From Clostridia bacterium (GTDB taxonomy: Bacteria > Bacillota > Clostridia > Oscillospirales > Acutalibacteraceae), in contig JAGAVE010000018.1 of assembly GCA_017942105.1 (NCBI GenBank), positions 1 to 61,327 of the forward strand: a stretch of DNA of 61,327 bases, given 5' to 3'. Below are positions 7,931 to 18,218 of this stretch, piece after piece. The notes beneath the pieces are model-generated. The model had not been told where the DNA came from. It ran no database searches and saw nothing but the letters and a program-made list of their open reading frames with translations. Position 1 is the stretch's first letter. Every line of letters begins with the position of its first letter. The translations under genes were made by a program, and so were the position numbers.

Positions 7931-8127
7931 AGTCATAATTAAGACGGCGTGAAGAAGCCAAACGATGATGTTTATCATATAGAGATTTAAATCCGGAGGT
8001 TGCAGGCGGCAGGCGAGTGGGAACGCCCACATTACATAGCAGGCCGGTCGTAAGACCTGAACCTAACTAAAAATCATACCTTGTAGAAATAAGGTGACTA
8101 CTAAGTTTAGTTAACAGCTTTTCAGAG

Positions 8128-8425
8128 TAAATTTGAAAGAGTGAGTTGAAATGTACAAGTAATTTTCGAGAAAGAAAATATTTTTGAGAGAGTGAGTCCT
8201 ATGCACATCTGATTGATATCTCAAATTAATAGCGAGAGAGTGAGTACGATGTTCAAATAAAGCTTATTCATTAAAAATAATCTCGAAAGAGAGTGAGTGA
8301 CATGTACATCTAGCGTTTTAAACTAAAATAAATGTAAAGGTGTGAGTCCCAAGTACTAGTCATTTTTAACTGATAGTAAAAGTAAAGGCGTGAGTCCAAC
8401 AAACTAGTTAGTTTTAATTAAACAT
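8128..8425 (+). repeat. Six tandem SD-like/mini-ORF/hairpin repeats
   Basis: GTGAGT recurs at 8141, 8192, 8240, 8293, 8342 and 8390, spaced 51, 48, 53, 49 and 48 bases. Each copy is preceded by an A/G-rich run (GAAAGA, GAGAGA or TAAAGG). In the first four copies three bases and then a three-codon frame follow: ATG TAC AAG TAA (8151-8162), ATG CAC ATC TGA (8201-8212), ATG TTC AAA TAA (8249-8260) and ATG TAC ATC TAG (8302-8313). In the last two the ATG is replaced by AAG (8351) or ACA (8399), but a TAG stays in frame. Each copy is followed by a different AU-rich hairpin. Confidence 0.8.
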
Positions 8426-8427
8426 TA

Positions 8428-8458
8428 AGAGAGCTGAGAAAAACAGCTCTCTTTTTTT
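8428..8458 (+). terminator. Rho-independent terminator of the large RNA
   Basis: AGAGAGCTG (8428-8436) pairs perfectly with CAGCTCTCT (8444-8452) across a 7-base loop, followed by a run of seven T. Confidence 0.9.
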
Positions 8459-8469
8459 GCATATAAAAA

Positions 8470-8503
8470 AGAAAAATTAAAAAGACCGGCGGTTGAGCCG
8501 GTC
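8470..8503 (-). terminator. Terminator of the BspA-type gene
   Basis: GACCGGC (8484-8490) and GCCGGTC (8497-8503) form a 7-bp GC-rich stem. On the minus strand it is followed by a T-rich tract. It lies just after the stop of the surface-protein gene. Confidence 0.8.
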
Positions 8504-8508
8504 TGAAT

Positions 8509-9573
8509 TTATTCGGTGTCAGGTTTCTTTTTGACAATGACTCTTATCAGAATAATGATAAGAACAAGAATTACCGCTGCAATACCGATTAATATGATTG
8601 GTATAATCTCTCTTTTTTCGACAACATCTTCTCTGGTTATTATGCTTTCTGTTTCAGCCGGGGATGTAGTGGTTGTTTGCTGAGGTTCGCTCTGAATGTT
8701 TTCCGGAACTGCATCAGGTCCTTTTGTTTCATATTTGAATGTTGCAACCGAAATACTTTCGTTGTCGTTTCTCAGACTTATGGCGTTCCATTCTTCTTGT
8801 GTACCTGTATAATATATTTCAGCAAGGCTGTCGCATTTCGAAAATGCTTTTTCGCCAATCATTTCAACGCTTTTAGGAATTGTTACTGTTTTAAGGGCTG
8901 TGCAACCGTAAAATGCCATTGAATCGATTGTCTCTGTCGGTTCAGAAATAACAACATTGAGAAGCTTTTCTGCTCCTGCAAAAGCACCTTGATTAATTGA
9001 TGTTACAGTAAACGGAACAATGAAGTTCGCGAATTTTCTTCCGCAAGGATATTGAACCAACTCGGTTTTATCTGCATTATAAAGGACGCCATCGTTATCG
9101 CTGCTATAATACTTATTTCCATCCTCTACGGTAATCGCTTCCAAAGCCGTGCAGTTAAAAAACGGGGAAGCATTGAGCTTTTTTACTGAAGAAGGGATAG
9201 TGATACTCCTAAGTGAAGTGCAACTGTCAAAGGCACCGTAACCGATTGTTTTTAAACCGTCGGGAAGTGATATTTCAGTCAGCGATTTAAAACCATTAAA
9301 AGCATAACGACCTATGCTTGTCACTCCGTCAGAAACGGTGATTTTTGATATCTTATCTGCAAAACTGTACCAAGGTGCATCCTCGGCTTTGTCGTAGTCT
9401 GTCATAGCATCGTTACCGGATATAGTGAGTTCTCCGGTAGCTTCGTCAAAGCTCCAACTGACATCTGCACCGCAATCACCGCTGTTTGCTGCAAAAGCTA
9501 CCGTGAAAAGCGTTACGGATATCACTGCGGCAAGAATAACCGAAAAAAACTTACTGAAATTTTTACATCTCAT
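8509..9573 (-). CDS. BspA-type leucine-rich repeat surface protein with C-terminal anchor
   Basis: A 354-residue exported protein. A signal peptide of about 28 residues ends AFA-AN. Next come a beta-rich region with the GELTISG motif common before BspA repeats, then about five LRR_5 repeats (for example KTIGYGAFDSCTSLRSITIP) to about residue 270. A Thr/Pro/Glu-rich linker and a transmembrane helix near 322-345 end in a basic KKK tail. Such proteins are displayed on the surface of gut Clostridia and related bacteria and are linked to adhesion in other genera; the ligand here is unknown. The C-terminal helix, not an LPXTG motif, is the likely anchor. Confidence 0.85.
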   Translation of the reverse strand: MRCKNFSKFFSVILAAVISVTLFTVAFAANSGDCGADVSWSFDEATGELTISGNDAMTDYDKAEDAPWYSFADKISKITVSDGVTSIGRYAFNGFKSLTEISLPDGLKTIGYGAFDSCTSLRSITIPSSVKKLNASPFFNCTALEAITVEDGNKYYSSDNDGVLYNADKTELVQYPCGRKFANFIVPFTVTSINQGAFAGAEKLLNVVISEPTETIDSMAFYGCTALKTVTIPKSVEMIGEKAFSKCDSLAEIYYTGTQEEWNAISLRNDNESISVATFKYETKGPDAVPENIQSEPQQTTTTSPAETESIITREDVVEKREIIPIILIGIAAVILVLIIILIRVIVKKKPDTE

Positions 9574-9598
9574 TTTTTACACCTCTTTTATGAGAAGT

Positions 9599-9627
9599 AT
9601 TATATTCTTCATATGTTAAAAAGTCAA
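9599..9627 (-). promoter_or_regulatory. Sigma-A promoter of the BspA-type gene
   Basis: On the minus strand TTGACT (rc of 9622-9627) and TATAAT (rc of 9599-9604) are separated by 17 bases, about 26 bases before the ATG at 9573. Confidence 0.75.
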
Positions 9628-9631
9628 TAAC

Positions 9632-9664
9632 AAAGGATGACGGTTTTTTGAACTGTCATCCTTT
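9632..9664 (-). terminator. Terminator of the GH2 operon
   Basis: AAAGGATGAC at 9632-9641 pairs with GTCATCCTTT at 9655-9664 around a T-rich middle. It directly follows the stop of the 1020-residue GH2 gene on the minus strand. Confidence 0.75.
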
Positions 9665-9670
9665 ACTCAA

Positions 9671-12748
<3,078 letters not shown>

Positions 12749-14464
12749 TTATAATTCTATTTTTGCTTTTCTTGAGTTTATACCGTAAAAAATTGTTGGG
12801 TCAAATTTAGGTTTTCTTGAATAAGTATAAAGACCGTTCTGTTCCTGCTCAATGTCATAGAGCTGCGTATAGCAGAAGCCGAAAATATACTCGTTATCAA
12901 GAAGAGAATCAGTGAGACCCTGATAGCGTTCAATGAATTCGTACTTGTTCTTAGGAGCATTTCCGTAGCCCCAGGCGTTCTGATTGCTGTGGTCAACAGA
13001 CCACTGAATGCCGCCGTATTCACTGACGAAAAGAGGCTCGCCTTTATAAGTCTGTCTTTCTGCGTGCTGGTCAAAAATCTTTCCTTCGCCTGCAGTTACA
13101 TAAAATGTCTTGAAAATTTCAGGATTCTGCTCATAATTGTGAACATCAAATATCTCGCCGGTTACATGGAAGTTTCCGCTGACATCGATGCAGGGACGGG
13201 TCGGGTCAAACGCCTTTGTAACATCGTGAATCATTTTAAGGGCGGCGTCATGCTGCTTTCTGCCGTCATAATCCCATGTTTCGTTAAACGGACACCAGCC
13301 GATAATTGAAGGATGATTAAAGTCTCTTTCAATCTCTTCTAACCACTCAGGAAGGACGCTGTATACAATATTGGAGTCAGATGTGTCGAGACCCCAGTTG
13401 GGATATTCTCCCCAGACTATATACCCCATTTTGTCGCAATGGTACAGGAATCTTGGTTCGAATATTTTCTCGTGAAGTCGTGCTCCGTTAAAGCCGACAT
13501 CGAGCGAAATTTGGATATCTTTAATAAGAGCTTCATCGGAAGGAGCAGTATAGATTCCGTCAGGATAAAATCCCTGGTCGAGGACAAGGCGTTGGAAAAC
13601 AGACTTGCCGTTGATGAGGAATTTGTATCCGTCGAGCTTAATGTCGCGAAGACCAAAGTAGCTGTCTACACGGTCGTCATTGAATTTAAGCTCAAGGTCG
13701 TAGAGCCTTCCTTCGCCGACATTCCAGTAAAAAGCCTCTTTAAGGTCAAGATGAGCAGAGATAAGACCGCCGTTTGTCTCAACGGTCGCAACGCCCATAA
13801 TCCTATCGTGAAACAGAGCTAATGCTTCAAACTTACCCTTGCCAACGACCTTAGCCTGAATATCGACCGAGCAGTTTTCAGCGTTAGGGAAAATCTTTAT
13901 ATTTTCAATATATGATTTCGGAGTGAACTCAAGCCATACCGTCTGCCAGATACCGGTTGTTCTTGTATAGTCGCAACCGTGTGAATAGTATTCTTCACTT
14001 TGCTTACCTCTTGGTTGAAGCGGATTGCGGACATCATCTTCTGCGTAGACGGTGACGGTATTTGATCCGGGTAAAAGATGGTCGGTTATATCAAAGCTGA
14101 ATGAAACATAACCGCCCGTATGTGAGCCTATTTCCTTGCCGTTGATATAAACGGTTGCTTTATAGTCAACAGCTCCGAAATGAAGAACGGTTCTCATACC
14201 TGCATATCTGTCAGAAATTATGAATTCTCTTGAATACCAGACCGCTGCCATAAAATCTTTATTTTCGATTCCTGAAAGCACACTTTCAGGGCAGAAGGGT
14301 ACATTTATAACAGAGTCAAAGCGAGTATCCTTCTCGTAAAATCTTTTTGCAAGCCCGCTCTTTGAGTTGTCAATCTGAAAGTTCCATTTACCGTTGAGAT
14401 TCAGCCATGCCTGGCGCTGAAACTGCGGATTCGGATGTTCGGGGCGTGGTATATTCATAACCAA
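12749..14464 (-). CDS. Short three-domain GH2 glycosidase, substrate uncertain
   Basis: The 571 residues have the sugar-binding, Ig-like and TIM-barrel domains of short GH2 enzymes. The acid/base Glu is in GWCPFNETWDY and the nucleophile Glu in PLFVSEYGG. Length suggests beta-glucuronidase, but where E. coli GUS has its carboxylate-reading N-x-K just before GIFTRDRKPK, this protein has E-Q-N before GLYTYSRKPK. A glucuronide substrate is therefore unlikely, and a neutral galactoside or related sugar is more plausible. There is no signal peptide. It is the first gene of the GH2 pair and has its own promoter. Confidence 0.85.
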   Translation of the reverse strand: MVMNIPRPEHPNPQFQRQAWLNLNGKWNFQIDNSKSGLAKRFYEKDTRFDSVINVPFCPESVLSGIENKDFMAAVWYSREFIISDRYAGMRTVLHFGAVDYKATVYINGKEIGSHTGGYVSFSFDITDHLLPGSNTVTVYAEDDVRNPLQPRGKQSEEYYSHGCDYTRTTGIWQTVWLEFTPKSYIENIKIFPNAENCSVDIQAKVVGKGKFEALALFHDRIMGVATVETNGGLISAHLDLKEAFYWNVGEGRLYDLELKFNDDRVDSYFGLRDIKLDGYKFLINGKSVFQRLVLDQGFYPDGIYTAPSDEALIKDIQISLDVGFNGARLHEKIFEPRFLYHCDKMGYIVWGEYPNWGLDTSDSNIVYSVLPEWLEEIERDFNHPSIIGWCPFNETWDYDGRKQHDAALKMIHDVTKAFDPTRPCIDVSGNFHVTGEIFDVHNYEQNPEIFKTFYVTAGEGKIFDQHAERQTYKGEPLFVSEYGGIQWSVDHSNQNAWGYGNAPKNKYEFIERYQGLTDSLLDNEYIFGFCYTQLYDIEQEQNGLYTYSRKPKFDPTIFYGINSRKAKIEL

Positions 14465-14488
14465 AAACCTCCACTCTAATTTTTTGTT

Positions 14489-14517
14489 ATAATACCATAT
14501 ATTGTTGGTTTATTCAA
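14489..14517 (-). promoter_or_regulatory. Sigma-A promoter of the GH2 pair
   Basis: On the minus strand TTGAAT (rc of 14512-14517) and TATTAT (rc of 14489-14494) are separated by 17 bases. A GTGGAGG ribosome site follows before the ATG at 14464. I found no clear catabolite-repression operator. Confidence 0.6.
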
Positions 14518-14626
14518 TAGAAATCACATATTTTGTTAAAAGGATTTTGTAAAATTGACTGAATATTCTGTACATTTGATTTTCATTGTGATATATTTAT
14601 AAAAAGGGGAATCAGGAGGTGGTGTT

Positions 14627-15391
14627 TTGACGGAAAGCGAACTTCTTAAGGCTCGTATTGATGACTGCATAGGTTTATGCGAAGAAAGCTATCTTATTAC
14701 CAACACGAACTTTCTCGATATCTATCAGCAGAGTTCTGTTATTGAGTATTTGCGGAATAAAAAAGGTGTTCGTTTCGATTTTTACGGTGGATTCGAAGAT
14801 AGCGAAAGAAAAATAGCTTTGTTTTTTCCTGAATATGCTGAAAGCTTGGAATACATTAAAGAAAACTCTGAACTCTCACCGATAACATCAATTAGAATCA
14901 GTAAAGATGATTTTTCCACACTTTCACACCGCGACTATCTTGGAGCGGTTATGGGTCTGGGAATAAAAAGAGAAGCTGTCGGCGATATTTTTGTTACGGA
15001 AAAAGGCTGCACGATGGCTGTGATAAAAAGCGTTGCTCCGTTCATAAAAGAGAATCTGATTTCGGTAGGCAGAGGCAGTGTGAAGGTTGAAATAAACGAA
15101 AGCTTTGAAAATGAACATAATAACTCAGCCTTTGAAACAAAAAGGTGTTATGTATCATCAATGCGTCTTGACGGTGTGCTTTCAGCGGCGTTTGCAATTT
15201 CACGCAATACTGCTGTTGAAGCAATACGAAAGGGAGTGGTTTTGCTCAATGGTATTGTTGTGCAAAAGCCTGATGCCAGGGTTCCTTTCGGTTCAAAGCT
15301 TGTCATCCACGGTAAAGGTAAGGTTATGGTCGATGAAGATGCAGGAGTAACTAAAAAAGGCAGGCAAGCCTTTATAATAAGGAAATATTGA
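14627..15391 (+). CDS. ylmH: S4-domain RNA-binding protein, YlmH family
   Basis: 254 residues, close to the 257 of B. subtilis YlmH. The C-terminal S4 domain is clear (MRLDGVLSAAFAISRNTAVEAI, then VLLNGIVVQKPDARVPFGSKL). The N-terminal two thirds match the YlmH-specific part (FYGGFEDSERKIALFFPEY, HRDYLGAVMGLGIKREAVGDI). YlmH binds the 50S subunit and P-site tRNA and takes part in ribosome-associated quality control in Firmicutes. The start is TTG, chosen because AGGAGGTGGTG lies immediately upstream at the right distance and no better ATG exists. The usual sepF/divIVA neighbours are absent. Confidence 0.88.
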   Translation: MTESELLKARIDDCIGLCEESYLITNTNFLDIYQQSSVIEYLRNKKGVRFDFYGGFEDSERKIALFFPEYAESLEYIKENSELSPITSIRISKDDFSTLSHRDYLGAVMGLGIKREAVGDIFVTEKGCTMAVIKSVAPFIKENLISVGRGSVKVEINESFENEHNNSAFETKRCYVSSMRLDGVLSAAFAISRNTAVEAIRKGVVLLNGIVVQKPDARVPFGSKLVIHGKGKVMVDEDAGVTKKGRQAFIIRKY

Positions 15392-15413
15392 TTAATGAAA
15401 GGGTAGTGATTTA

Positions 15414-16151
15414 ATGTTAAATATTGCACACAGAGGCTTCAGCGGGAAATATCCGGAGAATACGATGCTTGCTTTTGAAAAAGCTATTGAATCAGGCGCA
15501 GACGGAGCGGAGTTGGATGTCCATCTAACTAAAGATGGTGAAATTGTTGTTATTCACGATGAGCGCGTTGACCGTACAACTGACGGCAGGGGCTTTGTTG
15601 CGGATTTTACCTATGAAGAGCTTTCAAAATTTGATGCTTCGGCCGGTTTTGCAGGTGTTTACGGATTTAATAAGATCCCTACACTTCGCGAATACTTTGA
15701 GCTTGTAAAGCCTGTTGCCGATTTCATAACAAATATCGAGCTTAAAACAGGTATCAATGAGTACCCGGGAATTGAAAAGGCTGTGCTCGACCTTATTGAT
15801 GAGTTTGAGCTTGAAGACAGAATTATTATCTCCAGTTTTAATCATTATAGTGTTATGAGAACAAAAGCTATAAATCCTCGCATCAAATGCGGATTCCTTG
15901 AGTCAAGTTGGATTTATAATTTCGGCGAGTATACAAAAACGCGCGGAATTGAATGTGTTCACCCGATGTATCTTTCTCTTAACGAAGGAAGTGTTTCTGA
16001 AATCAAGGCGAATTCAATTCAGATAAACACCTGGACGGTTAACGATGAAGAAAGCGTTGAAAAGCTTTACGACCTGGGAATCGACGCTGTTATTACAAAC
16101 TATCCGGATATGGCTAAAAGTGTTATAGACAGGCTGGCAAGGAAAAAATAA
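15414..16151 (+). CDS. Glycerophosphodiester phosphodiesterase
   Basis: A 245-residue cytoplasmic GDPD TIM barrel. Substrate and metal residues are visible in IAHRGFSGKYPENT (His and Arg), GADGAELDVHLTKDGEIVVIHD (Glu, Asp, His) and NIELKTG. The C-terminal INTWTVN motif is also typical. It cleaves glycerophosphodiesters to glycerol-3-phosphate plus alcohol. It starts 22 bases after ylmH and is probably co-transcribed, without an obvious functional link. Confidence 0.92.
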   Translation: MLNIAHRGFSGKYPENTMLAFEKAIESGADGAELDVHLTKDGEIVVIHDERVDRTTDGRGFVADFTYEELSKFDASAGFAGVYGFNKIPTLREYFELVKPVADFITNIELKTGINEYPGIEKAVLDLIDEFELEDRIIISSFNHYSVMRTKAINPRIKCGFLESSWIYNFGEYTKTRGIECVHPMYLSLNEGSVSEIKANSIQINTWTVNDEESVEKLYDLGIDAVITNYPDMAKSVIDRLARKK

Positions 16152-16174
16152 TCTGAATATTTTCACTTTTGGTC

Positions 16175-16203
16175 TTGAAATTAATAAATCATAGTAGTAA
16201 GAT
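16175..16203 (+). promoter_or_regulatory. Promoter of the DapA-family gene
   Basis: TTGAAA at 16175-16180, a 17-base spacer and TAAGAT at 16198-16203 lie upstream of the ATG at 16233. Confidence 0.5.
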
Positions 16204-16232
16204 AATAAAAAATTCCTAGTGAGGTGCAGATT

Positions 16233-17132
16233 ATGTTTACAGGAAAATCGGAAGAATATAGAGGTATTTATGCTTTGTTGCTTACTCCTTTCAAAGAGGA
16301 TAAGTCAATTGATTACGATGTATACGCGCAGTATGTTGAATGGCAGGCATCAAAAGGCCCGCATCATCTTTTCTCAGTATGCGGAAGCTCAGAAATGACT
16401 TGCCTTACTCTTGAAGAAAGAATAAAGTGTGCAGAAATTGCAGTTAAGCACGCTAACGGAACTGAAATCGTTGCAACAGCAAACCTTGAGCCGACATGGC
16501 ATTACCAGGTTGAAGAAGTAAAGAAAATGGAGCAGACCGGTGTTGACGGACTTGTGTTTGTAACAAGAGGTGTCGGTAATGATGATGAGCAGCTTGTTAA
16601 TTATCTCTATGAGCTTTCTCAGCATACAACACTTCCGATAATTCTTTACGAATTCCCGGGATTCCAGCCGCACTGTATGTCAGGTGAGGCTTACGGTAAG
16701 CTTGTTCAGACAGGAAAGTTTATGGGCATTAAGGATACAACCTGTTCTCTTGAGCGAATTAAGGATAAGATTGCCGTTCAGGGTGAATCTGCTGTTCTTC
16801 AGGCAAATATCCCGTTCCTTTTTGATGCTTATGAGGCAGGAGCAAGAGGTGTTTGTGCAACTCCAACATCTTGCGGAGCCAATCTTTTCCGCAAAATGTA
16901 TGATGAATACTTTGTAGAGAAGGATGTTCAGAAGGCTCGTGAAACATATAACGAGATTATTCTTCTTGATAATTGTATCGACAGCGGATTTAACGCAAGT
17001 GCAAAATACCTTGTTCAGCTTCAGGGTGTGCCTATGCAAACGGTAACTAGAGCCGGAGCTAAGATCGATGCACCGAGAAGAAGAAGCATAGAGGCTTTCT
17101 ACGAGTACGCAACGCAAAAGGGTTTACTTTGA
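16233..17132 (+). CDS. DapA/N-acetylneuraminate lyase family aldolase, substrate unknown
   Basis: 299 residues with the class I aldolase (DapA/NAL) barrel. The Schiff-base Lys is in MGIKDTTC and the proton-shuttle Tyr in ILYEFPG. The usual G-T-T-G-E substrate loop reads CGSSEMTCLTLEER here. The arginine that true dihydrodipicolinate synthases carry after their Y-N-x-P motif is missing. It is therefore probably not lysine-pathway DapA but a keto-acid lyase of the same superfamily. ATG 16233 is preferred over GTG 16224 because GAGG sits eight bases upstream. It is a single-gene unit with its own promoter and terminator. Confidence 0.8.
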   Translation: MFTGKSEEYRGIYALLLTPFKEDKSIDYDVYAQYVEWQASKGPHHLFSVCGSSEMTCLTLEERIKCAEIAVKHANGTEIVATANLEPTWHYQVEEVKKMEQTGVDGLVFVTRGVGNDDEQLVNYLYELSQHTTLPIILYEFPGFQPHCMSGEAYGKLVQTGKFMGIKDTTCSLERIKDKIAVQGESAVLQANIPFLFDAYEAGARGVCATPTSCGANLFRKMYDEYFVEKDVQKARETYNEIILLDNCIDSGFNASAKYLVQLQGVPMQTVTRAGAKIDAPRRRSIEAFYEYATQKGLL

Positions 17133-17146
17133 TCTTAATATAGCTT

Positions 17147-17176
17147 TAAAAGAGTCTGCTTGCGGGCTCTTTTTTA
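17147..17176 (+). terminator. Terminator of the DapA-family gene
   Basis: AAAGAG and CTCTTT arms around a GC-containing centre (17149-17171) are followed by a T run. Confidence 0.7.
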
Positions 17177-17279
17177 CTTTTTAATATAATTGTCTAGACA
17201 TATATACCATATCTGTATAGTGAAATGTCTTGAAATGGGCAACAGTTTATGTTAGAATTGTTGAAAAGGAGGAGATAAT

Positions 17280-17891
17280 GTGGCTCCGCAGAATTCAGGT
17301 GAAAAAACAAAACTCTTAATCGCAAACTCATTAAGAAAGCTTATGAAAAAAAAGTCGTTGGATAAAATTAAAATCCGCGAGATTGTCGAGGATTGCAATG
17401 TTAATCGTCAGACTTTTTATTATCATTTCCAGGATATATATGCACTTGTTGAATGGATTTATACATATGACGGAATGCAGATTTTCAATGAGTACAAAAA
17501 CGATTGCGACTGGATGACAATGATACGAAAGATGTTTGATTATCTTGAAGATCATCAGGAGGAAATCAAATGTGTTGTCAACTCCAAGGCTGAAAAGTTT
17601 TTCTATAATTTTGTTCATGAGAAGATTGGTCTGTGCTCAAGAATGGTCGTAGAATTTATCTCAAAAGATATGACGGTTGATTCATACTATAAGAGCTTTA
17701 TTGCAGATTTTTATACATTTGCTGTCTGCGATGTTGTTGAAAACTGGATGCGTAACCGTAGCTCAACGAGGATTTCGAGCGATGAGCTTATCCATTTGTT
17801 TGAACTGACAATGTTGGGTAATGTAAAAGCAGCTCTTGAAAGATTTGAGCAGGAAACAATCAAACTACGCGAAGCTGATAAAAACAGTTGA
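17280..17891 (+). CDS. TetR-family regulator, DhaS-like
   Basis: 203 residues with an N-terminal TetR helix-turn-helix (about 10-55; IKIREIVEDCNVNRQTFYYHF) and a C-terminal domain resembling the DhaS-like TetR class (VENWMRN, ELIHLFELTMLGNV). The start is GTG after AAGGAGGAGATAAT. It is a monocistronic regulator between the aldolase and the valS T-box; neither neighbour is an obvious target. Its stop codon overlaps the -35 box of the T-box promoter. No operator could be assigned. Confidence 0.85.
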   Translation: MAPQNSGEKTKLLIANSLRKLMKKKSLDKIKIREIVEDCNVNRQTFYYHFQDIYALVEWIYTYDGMQIFNEYKNDCDWMTMIRKMFDYLEDHQEEIKCVVNSKAEKFFYNFVHEKIGLCSRMVVEFISKDMTVDSYYKSFIADFYTFAVCDVVENWMRNRSSTRISSDELIHLFELTMLGNVKAALERFEQETIKLREADKNS

Positions 17892-17916
17892 CAAAGGCAG
17901 ATTAAGGTGGTAAAAT
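17888..17916 (+). promoter_or_regulatory. Sigma-A promoter of the valS T-box transcript
   Basis: TTGACA at 17888-17893, a 17-base spacer and TAAAAT at 17911-17916. The -35 overlaps the stop codon of the TetR gene. Confidence 0.8.
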
Positions 17917-17922
17917 ACTCGA

Positions 17923-18190
17923 TAATGATGTTGACGAAGAGGGAAACAGCCTTAAACCTTTAAGAGAGCCGTTGGTTGGTGAAAAGCGGCAGGTGTCAAG
18001 TTGTTTTTGTAGCTTCCGAGTCGGAGAGAAGAACGCCTAACGGTTATTAGAACTCTCCCGTTATGCTTCGTAAAAGCGCAGGACTTTATGTCTTAAGTGG
18101 CATTATGCTTAATGCAATTTGAGTGGTACCGCGGGTTATTTCAGCTCGTCTCAAAGTTTTTTTCTTTGAGACGGGTTTATTTTTTTATTA
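17923..18190 (+). promoter_or_regulatory. T-box riboswitch controlling valS
   Basis: The conserved T-box TGGTACCGCGG is at 18124-18134. It is preceded by a Stem I region with GAGAG and GGTTGGTG loop motifs (17961-17985) and followed by a terminator, CGTCTCAAAG (18147-18156) with CTTTGAGACG (18164-18173) and a T run. Uncharged tRNA-Val should stabilise the antiterminator and allow valS transcription. A Val codon (GTC at 17995-17997 or the overlapping GTG) lies between possible Stem I arms TTGAC and GTCAA and is a tentative specifier. Confidence 0.92.
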
Positions 18191-18218
18191 TATAAAAACT
18201 AACAAGGAGGAAATATAT

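Larger units (their letters stand above)
7821..8458 (+). ncRNA. Large structured non-coding RNA of unknown class, about 640 nt
   Basis: The unit is bounded by a near-consensus promoter and a strong terminator and has no frame of 60 codons. The 5' half folds. GCCGCC (7910-7915) pairs with GGCGGC (8005-8010) to close a multibranch domain. Inside it lies an ATGAT/ATCAT hairpin; after it come GTGGG/CCCAC and a GGTC-GTAA-GACC hairpin with a GNRA loop. TAACTAAA (about 8063-8070) pairs with TTTAGTTA (about 8105-8112) around ACCTT/AAGGT. The 3' half is six tandem repeats. Near the 5' end CTCAA (7848-7852) and CTCAAC (7885-7890) compete for the same TTGAG at 7856-7860, a possible switch around a ribosome site. 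Size and ornateness recall ROOL, GOLLD or OLE RNAs, but I see no match I can defend. Confidence 0.75.

Noticed and set aside
8128..8425. The regularly spaced repeats looked at first like a CRISPR array.
   Set aside because: The conserved part is a short degenerate motif, the intervening parts form AU-rich hairpins instead of unrelated spacers, no cas genes are present, and promoter and terminator frame a single RNA.
16389..17117. Antisense frames of 94 and 145 codons opposite the DapA-family gene.
   Set aside because: They are out-of-frame shadows of a conserved aldolase with no ribosome site or family match.
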